A stretch of DNA of 64,000 bases from the NCBI RefSeq assembly GCF_018294505.1, contig NC_057804.1, positions 251,946,219 to 252,010,218 of the forward strand. The letters run 5' to 3'. Positions 10,835-20,933 of this stretch are shown here, piece after piece (the first letter of the stretch is position 1; every line of letters begins with the position of its first letter). The notes under the pieces are model-generated. The model worked only from the letters and a program-made list of their open reading frames with translations. It was not told the DNA's origin and did not search any database. A program made the translations under genes and the position numbers. The stretch is from Triticum aestivum (Eukaryota > Streptophyta > Magnoliopsida > Poales > Poaceae).

Positions 10835-11788
10835 GGAGGGTGAGGCGAGCTGGCTCGGCCACGGTGGCCATGGCGAGCGTGTAAAGCAGAGGAGGAGAGG
10901 TAGGAGAAAGGTGGTCAAAGCTACAGTCTCCCCCGCTGACGGATGGGTCCAGCATTGCCACGTGGGACGAGTGGAAGAGAGGGTTGGCTAGGTTTTGGGT
11001 GAGAAAAGGATCTGGAGGGATAAGTGGACTGCTGCTAGGCTACCTTCTACTGCGTCGGCCTGCTGGAAGCTGGGCCGCTGCTATCTCTTCCTTTTTCCAT
11101 TTCCTCAGCCAGAAAATAAATAGAAAAGCACAGGGATAAAAGAGGGGTGTATGAGAGATATAAGAATATCCCTACAACGCTGGAATTATTCACTAACTGA
11201 AATAATTGGTTTGGGCATTTTTAGAGAAAGAAAATTATCGCAAGTTTGAACTAAATTCAAACTTGAGGCAATTTTGATTCCAACCAAATCAAGTCCAAAA
11301 GAGTTGAAAATTGGCAGAGAGGGTTTAGGCATGGTGAGCTAGCATCAGGAAAAGAATGAAAATTAATGAAGGAGGGAATAATGTCTCTTGCAAAAACATG
11401 AAGGAAGAAGGAAGGGAGAGGTGATGATACCTGGACATGGCTTGAGAGAGAGATAGCAAGGGCTGATGCACCCACAACATGAAAGTAACATGTAACATAA
11501 GGATGAGTTCAATGCACATGATGCCCATGGCAACAACATGAATGACCAAAAGAAATATGACAAGAGATAGGCATGGCAAAACAAACAAGGATGGCATATT
11601 GCAATATAATAAAAGATGAACATGCTGCAAGAAGCAAAATAAGACAAGGCACTCAACATGGTCACGGCATCAACATAGAGGAATGAAATATGCAAAATAA
11701 TTATGATAATGCAACAAACAAAATAAACACACGACAACAACGAAAAATAAATGGAAGGCAACTCGAGCATCGGTCTTGGGGCGTTACA

Positions 11789-11793
11789 CAGCG
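11789..11793. repeat. Target site duplication, right copy (cagcg)
   Basis: Exact match to 701-705, directly after the LTR terminal TTACA of the plus strand. Confidence 0.95.
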
Positions 11794-12635
11794 CCAGAGG
11801 GAAGAGCAGCCAGGGAGATTTGCCCCTACCCGTCGGTCATGTAGCCTAGCTGGACATAGCATCATCGAGGACCAGGCCAGATGGGACCAGTAGTGACGGC
11901 TCGCTGGAGGAACTCTAGTGCTGCAGGAAGGGGATTGAGGTAGAGGGAAATGGGAGAGGAGATGCAAGCGGGCAGGGCAATGAACGCTTGCGTGTTTGTT
12001 TTTACTTGTGGTCAGGTGTGACACGGGCGTCAACAGTTGCATTTTGAGTATAATATAGGTACACAACAGAGTCATTTCACTATTCCCCTTCCCTTCAATT
12101 TTTAGTGAGGTTCTACTCGAAACACCCCCTCCAAAGCGAAATTAGTTAAGCCCAAGCCCATAACTCAAAAATGACTTATTTACATCTTTTATGGCTTATT
12201 TTGACAATATGCCCTGAAAAGGCGGAATCGAACTGGCCCTTAACCTGCAATTCAATTGTGCGTGCAATGATGAATCATTCCTGCCTGCTATCAGTACATT
12301 TAGGCCTCATCATACATGGCATAACCTAATACATGTGCATTCCATTGTAGAATCTGGAATATGCAATGTTTATGTTAGTTCATACGTTGCACATGATGTT
12401 TAAATGCCCCTTAAATCTGGTCAGTAAAGTGATGGTGTTTAAGCCTCCTTATTTGCTTCTTTTCTTGATATGTAAGATTTGCTCACACATCTGTTCAATT
12501 GCTTGTTTGCATCGACCAGCCATACTAGGACTATTTGCTTTGATTACTTGCTGTTCTTGACCTAACACTCTAACAGAGCTTGTCAACAATATAAACACTA
12601 AGGGCTGCTATAGTGGGGCCTTGTCTAACTCATAG
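11794..12635. other. Unassigned sequence right of the LARD, possible small MITE
   Basis: The first 250 bp are the GC-rich partner of 479-700. About 12109-12242 has loosely inverted ends (GGTTCTACTCGAAACACC against AAGGGCCAGTTCGATTCC) and an AT-rich middle, which suggests a short hAT-like MITE, but the match is weak. The rest is AT-rich and may contain introns or upstream exons of the gene at 12636-13901. Confidence 0.35.
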
Positions 12636-13901
12636 GTGACATAAAGGTTTGGCTATACACTACAATAGGCTCTCCAAGAGTACCTGGAGATCCAGTTCGA
12701 AGGTATGCCTAGTTTTTACATAGTGTAGACATAGTAAATGCTCATTTCATTGTGCGCAAGTGCAAGAGATGCGGCATGTTTCATTATGTGGTGTTGTTTT
12801 GTTATAATCTCATCCTTTTGTGTTCACAGACTGGAAAGTATGCATATTTATCTTCCAAGGAGACAAGTAACTAGTTTGTGTCACCTTGCAGAGGGGGTGC
12901 AATGAAGATAAGATTGAGGATTTCCAAGTACAAGATGTTAGGAAGGAGCCTTGCAAGAGAAGTAGGAGCTGCGCTAAGCCTCTTCAACCTGCTAAGGTAA
13001 GTCACTGTATGCAACTCAACAGTTCAATTCCTTGTTTGTTTCAGGGACATTATGCTCTTTTCAATTGCTTTATTTGTCCTCAGTTAATGAGATGCCCAAA
13101 TAATCATGCCTGATGTTTGGTACTTGTATAACTATTAGTTAACATAATTAAAGGCCTTACAATTTAATTACTCTGCCGAAGTGGGCCTGAAGCTTTGAAG
13201 TCTATTAACCAACTATTATTGCATGAGGCTCACAATCTAGTTTATACTACGCTAATTATTGCATAGTTTTGCCTGCTGTAGTATGTTTGTATGAAACCCT
13301 CTGCTATTCATTATGCTCCCTAAGACTTTAATTGAGCTACAGAATGGCCAACTGCTTGCTTACTTATATGCAACATGCTGTCTAAATTTGTAACTTGACT
13401 GTGTTTTCGATTGGGCCCCAACATCATGCTCCTCTGGTGAGCTAAGAGGGATTTCTGTATGCAGGCTGCACAGACTATCTTTTTTATAATTTTTAAAATA
13501 TCACCTGCTTATGCTTCATGATGTGTAACATTATTGTTAGTCCTGTTTTGCCATGTAGTACAAAATAGTGTCTTGCTCGCTTCACTATTGTAACTATATT
13601 TTTGCCCTAGTCATGTGTACTTACAGAAACATTTCAGGATGAAGTGACATCAACACAAAGATCTGCGAGCAGTGCGGCATGGCTGTTACCGAATGATTAT
13701 GGATTGGAATTGGAATGTGCTGATGTTCTCAAGCATCAACTAGAGGTGGCAAGACAACGTGTACATGATTGTCAACGTATAATCAACAAGTTGAGACTGG
13801 ACATGCAGGTATTAGATGCAAGAGTCAAAAAAATGAAACAAGACACTGAGGTAACCATGAAGGAATTGGAGATTTTGCAGACTGAAATTTGTGCTATCTG
13901 A
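12636..13901 (+). CDS. CACTA 1 accessory gene, 3' four exons (coiled-coil, TnpA-like)
   Basis: Four exons join with GT-AG borders and an unbroken frame: 12636-12702, 12830-12866, 12892-12996 and 13638-13901, ending in TGA. Phases fit: exon 1 ends with two codon bases, the 37-nt exon 2 supplies the third, and the next joins are in phase 0. The product has a basic segment (CKRSRSCAKP) and ends in a heptad-rich helix of about 60 residues (LECADVLKHQLEVARQRVHD and onward) typical of a coiled coil. The gene ends about 1.65 kb from the TIR. The position matches the second gene (TnpA class) of plant CACTA elements, which binds subterminal repeats; I infer that role from position only. Upstream exons are missing or cut off by the LARD. 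No transposase (TnpD) domain is visible. Confidence 0.6.
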
Positions 13902-14257
13902 ATCCGTCCAATCCTATTTTCTGAAGAGATTATAGTTCAAATGGAGTTAAGTTGATCCGCGTCCATGATGTATGAGCTGTATTTGCCCAGTGTATGTAAT
14001 ATGTTATTTGTGTATGCTTTATTATCACCTGTGCCGAACCATAATGCCCAGTGGGTATAATCGGCTGTAATTTCTTTATTGTGTAGTGTAGGATTATTCT
14101 ACCTTTCTATGCCTTGGTCTCTTTGTTGTATAGTGTATGTTTTTAGAGGTGATAGTATTGAGTAGGATAATTCTTTGAATATGCTATATCGTTCAAACAG
14201 GGGCCAACTCGCCCGTCCATGGCCCTTCATAGGCCGTACGATCCTTGGGCCATGTAC

Positions 14258-14447
14258 GGGCCGTCGGATCCATGGGCCTTCAACGGGCCGTCGGATCCAT
14301 GGGCCTTCAATGGGCCGTAGGATCCATAGGCCTTCTACGGGCCGTAGGATCCATGGGCCTTCTACGTCTCGTAGGATCCATGGGCCTTCTACGTCTCGTA
14401 GAATCCATGGGCCTTGTAAGGGCCGACTCATTTATGGGTCTTGTACG
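14258..14447. repeat. 27-bp tandem repeat in the CACTA 1 subterminal zone
   Basis: Six to seven copies of a 27-bp unit (gggccgtaggatccatgggc plus cttctac) follow one another. Being a multiple of three, the repeat gives open frames on both strands with a nine-residue period, which are artefacts. The equivalent array in CACTA 2 is at about 30513-30645. Such arrays near CACTA ends are the usual binding sites of the TnpA-type protein. Confidence 0.85.
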
Positions 14448-15551
14448 AGCCTTTAATGGGCCGTAGACGGGCCTTTAATGGAAATCGTACATTTTATGCG
14501 CTAACTATAACGGCCCGTTAATAGGCCGTATTTGGTGATGCTATGAAAGTGGCCCAATAGATTACCGTTCCACAAACGGGCCGACTATAACTACGGGCTG
14601 AATTTGGCCCACAAGCAGAAAATGACAGTAACGGGCCGTAAGTAACCGAATGCTGCAAATGAGCCCAAGAATAAATGGGCCCTCAGAAGGTTGAAAGATA
14701 ACTTGGGCTGGAAACAGCCCAAAGGAATAATGGGCCCTTAATGGGTATAAAGTGATACACTATTCATTACGGGCCAGTTTCACCATGGGACGTTAATAGG
14801 TGTAAAGTGATACACTATTCATTACGGGCCAGTTTCACCACGGGCTGTTAATGGGCCAAGAGTTACAAAGGGCCTCATATGGGCCGAAAGACGTCATGGG
14901 CCATACATGGCCCGAAGTGAAAACGGGCTGGACTCATATTGGATGGCCCAGATGACGCTACTGGGCCTAATTCGGATAGGGTGTAACGGGCCTTGGGTTA
15001 GCGGGTTGTAAATGGGCTATATGCGAACATGCCGTTAACAGGCTTTCCATGGGCCAGTCCGCCACCTTTTCACCAAGTCAAATGGACCGGCCTTTTCACA
15101 GGAATGGGCCACTGTTGGGCCGTGCCACGTGTCGACGTATCATAGGCGCCTTCTGTCCAATGAGTGGATGACATCTGTCCCAACGATGAGCCGACATGTG
15201 TTTCCTCCAGCCAATGATGATTTTACACGTGGAAAATCCCCATTGGTCGGGGCTGTTAATGGGTTATCGGATCCAAAACCCGACCTGATAGCTTAACGGC
15301 GTTCCGTTACGGTGGATGCCACGTGTCGGTCACCCTTGATGAAAGCTCTTCTGTGATGCGCGATTTATCGTCATGGAAGTGGACACTTCCGTGATGATAA
15401 TTTTGGTAATGTCATGGAACACTTCTACGACAGCACAGGTATGAATATCTTGATTTTGTCATAAAATCGTCATGGATGTACATGCATGACAAAAAACGCG
15501 ACCTACTTTGACAAACATGTATCATCATGGAAGTGTATTTTTTTTGTAGTG
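14448..15551. repeat. CACTA 1 subterminal region and right TIR
   Basis: It is dense in GGGCC/GGCCC words, with a ~54-bp tandem duplication around 14742-14848 (gtgatacactattcattacg twice). The final ~200 bp carry the terminal motif repeated with variations, including ttgtcataaaatcgtcatgg and catcatggaagtgtattttt. The end is TGTAGTG. It matches 20934-21827 plus 30265 onward in reverse. Confidence 0.8.
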
Positions 15552-15554
15552 CAG

Positions 15555-16532
15555 TGAGGAAAGGATGATGGAGACTATGATTCCCCCACAAGTCGAGATG
15601 AGACTTCATACTTTATAACAAAGAAAAAAAGAAAAAGAAAAAAAGAAACAAAGGCCAAATAAAAAAAGGGAAAGGCCCAAAAAGAAAAAAAGGAAAAAAA
15701 GGAAAAAAAGAAAAACAAAATAAAATGAACTGAGAGAAAAAGAGAGAAGGGACAATGCTACTATCCTTTTTACCACACTTGTTCTTCAAAGTAGCACCAT
15801 GATCTTCATGATAGAGAGTCTCCTATGTTGTCAGTTTCATTTACTAGTGGGAATTTTTCATTATAGAACTTGGCTTGTATATTCCAATGATGGGCTTCCT
15901 CAAAGTGCACTAGGTCTTCGTGAGCAAGCGAGTTGGATGCACACCCACTTAGTTTCTTTTGTTGCGCTTTCATACATTTATAGCTCTAGTGCATCCGTTG
16001 CATGGCAATCCCTACTCACTCACATTGATATCTATTAATGGGCATCTCCATAGCCCGTTGATACACCTAGTTGATGTGAGACTATCTTCTCCTTTTTGTC
16101 TTCTCCACAACCACCATTCTATTCCACATATAGTGCTATGTCCATGGCTCACGCTCATGTATTGCGCGAAAGTTGAAAAAGTTTGAGATTACTAAAGTAT
16201 GAAACAATTGCTTGGCTTGTCATCGGGGTTGTGCATGATTAAATACTTTGTGTGATGAAGATAGAGCAACAGCCAGACTATATGATTTTGTAGGGATAAC
16301 TTTCTTTGGCCATGTTATTTTGAGAAGACATGATTGCTTGATTAGTATGCTTGAAGTATTACTATTTCTTATGTCAATATGAACTTTTATTTTGAATCAT
16401 TTGGATCTGAACATTCATGCCACAATAAAGAAAATTACATTGAGAATTATGCTAGGTAGCATTCCACATCAAAAATTCTGTTTTTATCATTTACCTACTC
16501 GAGAACAAGCAGGAATTAAGCTTGGGGATGCT
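15555..16532 (+). other. 3' internal fragment of a Sabrina-like Gypsy element
   Basis: This non-coding segment begins at the CACTA 1 end, contains an A/G-rich run (15620-15740), and ends with the purine-rich aattaagcttggggatgc directly before an LTR starting TGATACGTCTCC. The closing phrase recurs, inverted, next to the LTRs at 40792 and 49199, so it is the PPT side of the same element group. The rest of the internal domain is lost beyond CACTA 1. Confidence 0.7.
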
Positions 16533-18108
16533 TGATACGTCTCCAACGTATCTATAATTTTTATTGTTCCATGCTATTATATTACCCGTTTTGGATGTTT
16601 ATGGGCTTTACTTTACACTTTTATATCATTTTTGGGACTAACCTACTAACCGGAGGCCCAACCAGAATTGCTTTTTTTTGCCTATTTCGGTGTTTCAAAG
16701 AAAAGGAATATCAAATGGAGTCCAAACGGAATGAAACCTTCGGGAGCGATCTTTTTGGAACAAATGTGATCCAGAGGACTTGGAGTGGAAGTCAAGAAAC
16801 AACCAAGGCAGCCACGAGGGTGCCCGACGCGCCCCCCCAGGGCTGGGCACGCCCCCCACCCTCGTGGGCCCCTCGAGCGTACACCGACCTACTTCTTCCT
16901 CCTATATATACCCATGTACCCCAAAAACATCAGAAGCGACCAAGAAAAACTATTTCCACCACCGTAACCTTCTGTATCTGTGAGATCCCATCTTGTAGCC
17001 TTCGCCGACGCTCCGCCGGAGGAGGAATCGACCACGGAGGGCTTCTACATCAACACCATAGCCTCTCCAATGAGTTGTGAGTAGTTTACCGCAGACCTTC
17101 GGGTCCATAGTTATTAGCTAGATGGCTTCTTCTCTCTCTTTGAATCTCAATACAAAGTTCTCCTTGATCTTCTTGGAGATCTATTAGATGTAACTCTTTT
17201 TGCGGTGTGTTTGTCGAGATCCGATGAATTGTGGGTTTTTGATCAAGTTTATCTATGAGAAATATTTAAATCTCCTCTGAATTCTTTTATGTGTGATTAA
17301 GTTATCTTTGCAAGTCTCTTCGAATTATTAGTTTGGTTTGGCCTACTAGATCGATCTTTCTTGCAATGGGAGAAGTCCTTAGCTTTGGGTTCAATCTTTT
17401 GGTGTCCTTTCCCAGTGACAGCAGGGGCAGCAAGGTACGTATTGTATTGTTGCCATCGAGGATAAAACGATGGGGTTTATATCATATTGCATGAGTTTAT
17501 CCCTCTACATCATGTCATCTTTCTTAATGCGTTACTCCGTTCTTTATGAACTTAATACTCTAGATGCATGCTGGATAGCGGTCGATGTGTGGAGTAATAG
17601 TAGTAGATGCATGTAGGAGGCGGTCTACTTGTCACGGACGTGATGCCTATATACATGATCATGCCTAGATAATCTCATAATTATTCGCTTTTCTATCAAT
17701 TGCTCGATAGTAATTCGTTCACCCACCATAATACTTATGCTATCTTGAGAGAAGCCACTAGTGAAACCTATGGCCCCCAGGTCTATCTCTTATCATATAA
17801 GCTTTCAATCTACTTTTATTTGCATCTTTACTTTTCCAATCTATATTATAAAATACCAAAAATATATTTATCTTATCATATTATCTCTATCAGATCTCAC
17901 TTTCGCAAGTGTCCTTGAAGGGATTGACAACCCCTTTATTGCGTTGATTGCGAGTTCTTGTTTGTTTGTGTAGGTGCGTGGGACTTTTGAGGAGCCTGCT
18001 ACTGGATTGATACCTTGGTTATAAAAAACTAACGGAAATACTTATGCTACTATTGCTGCATCACCCTTTCCTCTTCAAGGAAAACCAACGCAAGCTCAAG
18101 ACGTAGCA
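16533..18108 (+). repeat. Sabrina-like Gypsy 3' LTR (1.58 kb)
   Basis: It starts TGATACGTCTCCAACGTATC and ends ...GACGTAGCA (TG...CA). A TATA box lies in the middle (cctatatata, 16901-16910). The LTR start and PPT agree with the inverted copies at 40791 and 49198, but the 3' end differs, so this is a related subfamily. The name Sabrina-like is from memory. The following sequence is not retroelement internal sequence, so this is the 3' LTR of a truncated copy. Confidence 0.75.
16901..16910 (+). promoter_or_regulatory. TATA box in Sabrina-like LTR
   Basis: cctatatatacccatg lies in pyrimidine-rich sequence about 370 bp into the LTR, the usual place for a Gypsy LTR promoter. Inference from motif and position. 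Confidence 0.55.
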
Positions 18109-18520
18109 GGGCCCAAGGGCGGCGCGCCCTGCTGGCATCAGGTAGGCTGCCCCGGCAAGGGCCTTGCTGGGGCCGTGGGTGCTGCCCTGGCAAGGACCTT
18201 GCCGGGGGAAACCACTTCTCCTTCTTGCTCTTTATGCTTCTGTCTTGGCATTGCTTTGATTCTGTGTTTCCGCCTTGCTTAGGCGTGGTCGTGGGCGCGG
18301 CTCTGACTGCCCATGCACAAATAAAGGGGTAGAAAGGAGCGCCCCTACTTTAGTACAATGACAACTGGTGAGGCAGTTATTGAGAGGGACAACGACAACA
18401 CATGAGCTATGGCATTCTGCAACCACCATAGGAATTGAGAATAAACTATTGAACCATATAAAAATTGCAATGATCAAGATTACATGCTTTGAAGGCATGC
18501 AAGGCCTCGAGGAGCGGAAA
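18109..18520. other. Unassigned spacer with CCGGCAAGG repeats
   Basis: The first ~120 bp hold short direct and inverted repeats of ggcaaggnccttgccgg. The rest is of mixed composition without a convincing frame on either strand. No feature recognised. Confidence 0.3.
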
Positions 18521-18536
18521 GGGGCCAGGTTTGTAC

Positions 18537-18615
18537 CTTGTTTGGGACAACTCCATCAGCCCGAGTCTTCTTCAATAGTTGGGCACCGAAGCTCTTGGTG
18601 CTCAGGAGATTGGTA
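18537..18615 (-). pseudogene. Candidate exon relic, unknown gene
   Basis: On the minus strand a short open segment reads TKSFGAQLLKKTRADGVVPN and ends at a good donor (aacaag/gtacaaacc). The acceptor is not clear. It is one of three exon-like pieces on this strand between 18500 and 19410. No family recognised. Confidence 0.25.
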
Positions 18616-18981
18616 AGACAACCATTTCTTCTTCATCTACAAATGGAGGAGAAGGTTTGTTTCTGTTCTTACAGTTGGACTAAATATTATAATAAGGTAT
18701 GAAGGGGGGTGGTGCGGGGGGGGGTGGACAAAATATCATTAGTGGGGAAATGTCCGCAATGTTTATTCAAATGGAAAAATCAATCACACAAAAGACTATT
18801 TACCTTCTTCAAATAGTAGAGAAGCACATAATATTCAGTCCAAACTTCAGAGAAGGCGAGGCGTCACTCATCACCTTATTTTTAGAGGGACTACACCGAC
18901 CTGAATCACTCTGTAAATCTGAGAACTATACAAAGTCAAATGATACGTTGGGATTAATAGAAAAGAGAAGGAGGGACAAAA

Positions 18982-19161
18982 TTACAATCTCACATATAGG
19001 TGATACAACATAGTGCTCCAATCTCTAAGGAGCCCTTTCTTAATTTCATTTGAATACCTGTTGGAATACAACATAAGATGATCAACAATCTTGCTAGCAG
19101 TAATGTGCAATTCCTTAAAAATATCCCACAAGAGCTTGGAGTTCATGCGCTTCCATATAAT
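18982..19161 (-). pseudogene. ORF relic of 59 codons, unknown gene
   Basis: The minus-strand frame reads IIWKRMNSKLLWDIFKELH and onward to a TAA, with a composition like a real helical protein (regular Leu, Lys, Trp). Upstream the same frame continues through a TAG at 19162-19164 for a dozen sensible codons before a TAA, so it is a decayed exon. I do not recognise the protein. Confidence 0.35.
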
Positions 19162-19340
19162 CTAGAGGACCGGGATAAGCACAATCGAGTGAATCTTGTC
19201 GATTTAATTTTCTTCCAGAGATCTTTGACTGAATCAACATTGAGTGAATGAAAACTCTAAAGTTCAGACCACAACAATGGTGGATTCCCAGCGGGGGAAC
19301 ACAACTAGCAAATAAGGATAAATATGAGCATATTTCTCAC

Positions 19341-19405
19341 CTTGGAGGTGTTGCTGTTACTGCACTGAAATGTCTGAGCATCACTTTCTCTACCTCCTAG
19401 TAAAC
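19341..19405 (-). pseudogene. Candidate 65-bp internal exon, unknown gene
   Basis: The minus strand has an acceptor (atatttcag) and a donor (ccaag/gtgagaaat) enclosing 65 bases, open in one frame (LLGGRESDAQTFQCSNSNTS). It is on the same strand as the relics at 18982-19161 and 18537-18615, so all three may come from one former host gene. No function assigned. Confidence 0.35.
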
Positions 19406-20123
19406 CTGAAATATGCAGATGTTAGAAAGCTTCTAATTTGTATATGATGATATTAAGAAAAGAGAAAAAGAGTATCAAGAATAGATTCATAAATCTGGTT
19501 GTTAGCCATTACAAGCTTCAACATATCTGTCTCTATATGTTGCAAACAATCATAAATGAATAATAGTATTATCGTTTAGCTATTCCATGGAACAATTTAT
19601 CTGAACTTTCTTGCTTCAAAGTTGTCATAAGTTCTAGCCTTGATAAAGACATGTACTAAAGGTTCTCAAAAAACAAAAAAAAGGCATATCAAGACATATT
19701 TCACGACTGTAGTAATGTAATGGATATTATCGATCTTCTGAAACATAATAAGAAGGTCTAGCTTATAAACTGAAAACCTCATTTTACAGCTCAATAAGTG
19801 TTAGCAAACATGGCATGGTAGCATGAGTATTATGATCAATTTTACAAAATTGGGAAATAATGTAGCATGACGTTCAGCTTGTTTGGGCAAGTGATGTTCA
19901 TCTTGTTCATTTTGATCTTATCAAAAGGATCAATGTAATGCAAGACATAGGAACTCAACCTAGAACACATTGGTGCCTATCAATACCTCCCAATTGGATT
20001 TGGCCTTAAATTAGTGCAGTGGTGGTAGGGGAGCACATGTGTGTGTACCTGCGCATGGTCATGACAATTGGTTCGGACGAAGCAGTGTCCTCACCGGTGC
20101 TATAGAGGGCCTGGGTGGAGGAG
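19406..20123. other. AT-rich sequence, probably intronic
   Basis: No convincing reading frame on either strand. Composition and the neighbouring exon relics suggest intron or upstream sequence of a degraded minus-strand gene. Confidence 0.3.
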
Positions 20124-20933
20124 TGATATGTCTCCAACGTATCTATAATTTTTGATTGTTCCATGCTATTATATTATCTGTTTCAGATGTTTTATATGCA
20201 TTAATATGCTATTTTATATAATTTTTGGGACTAACTTATTAACCCAGAGCCCAGTGCCAGTTTTTGTTTTTTTCTTGTTTTTGAGTTTCATAGAAAAGGA
20301 ATATCAAACGGAGTCCAAACGGAATAAAACTATACAATGATTTTTCTTGGACCCGAAGACACCTATGATACTTGGAGGAGAAGTCAGAAGACCCACAAGG
20401 CCACGACAAGCCGTAGGGGCACGCCCTAGGGGGGCGCCCCCTGGGCTTCTGGCCCCCTCGAAGGTCTCATAACCCTATTCTCCAGCCTATAAATTCCCAA
20501 ATATTCCCAAACCCTCAAAGGCATCCACGAAAATATTTTTCTGCCGCCGCAACCTTCTGTTCCCGTGAGGTCCCATCTTACGGCCTTTTCCGGTGATCTA
20601 TCGGAGGGCGATTCAATCACGGGGGGCATCTACAGCAACCATATTACCCTTCCGATGAAGCGTGAGTAGTTTACCTTAGACCTACTGGTCTATAGCTAGT
20701 AGCTAGACGACTTCTTCTCTCTCTCTATGATCTTCAATACAATGTTCTCCTCGATGTTCTTGGAGTTCTATCCAATGTAATATTGTTTTGCGGTGTGTTT
20801 GTCGAGATCCGGTGAATTGTGGATTTATGGTAAGATTATCTATGAATATTCTTTGAATCTCCTCTGAATTCTTATATGCATGATTTAAAATCTTTGTATT
20901 TCTCTTCAAATAATCAGTTTGGTTTGGCTAACT
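20124..20933 (+). repeat. Wham-like Gypsy LTR, 5' part, cut by CACTA 2
   Basis: It starts TGATATGTCTCCAACGTATC, is clearly related to the LTR at 16533, and follows it through the TATA zone, the G-rich stretch and the gagatccggtgaattgtgg region. It stops at ...tttggcta where the related LTR continues. The break is at the CACTA 2 terminus, so the transposon inserted into this LTR. The rest of the LTR was not found in the window. The name is from memory. Confidence 0.65.

Larger units (their letters stand above)
706..11788 (-). mobile_element. Complete non-coding LTR retrotransposon (LARD, Sukkula-like)
   Basis: Two LTRs of 4311 and 4326 bp in the same orientation enclose a 2446-bp internal domain and are flanked by a perfect 5-bp TSD. 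The element lies on the minus strand: the PBS is next to the right-hand LTR and the polypurine tract next to the left-hand one. The internal domain has no Gag, protease, RT, RNase H or integrase. LTRs over 4 kb around a short non-coding core match the Large Retrotransposon Derivatives known from Triticeae, whose barley prototype as I recall it is Sukkula. Such elements must be moved by proteins supplied in trans, probably from a Gypsy relative. Comparing the first 315 bp of the two LTRs by eye gives 14 differences (about 4.4%), so the insertion is not recent. The family name is from memory. Confidence 0.9.
7463..11788 (-). repeat. 5' LTR of the LARD
   Basis: This is the promoter-bearing LTR for the minus-strand element, followed by the PBS at 7447-7460. 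It carries a 32-nt filler insertion at 9367-9398, absent from the other LTR and identical to 9705-9736 of the same LTR. From the TATA box position the U3 would be about 0.95 kb and R plus U5 about 3.3 kb, which is an unusually long leader. Confidence 0.93.
1..15551 (+). mobile_element. CACTA transposon 1, 3' part (left end outside window)
   Basis: The right terminus reads ...GTATTTTTTTTGTAGTG at 15551, the reverse complement of a CACTACAA... TIR. It is preceded by more than 1 kb of GGCCC/GGGCC-rich subterminal sequence and by a plus-strand gene ending at 13901. The last 900 bp match the left end of CACTA 2 (20934-21827) in inverted orientation. No left TIR is visible, so I infer that the element starts before the window and that 1-705 and 11794-12635 belong to it. 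That inclusion is not proved. The following cag (15552-15554) would be the 3-bp TSD. Confidence 0.65.

Noticed and set aside
14099..14466. Frames encoding WIL/IHGPSTGRR nine-residue repeats
   Set aside because: They are produced by the 27-bp DNA repeat and exist on both strands at once.
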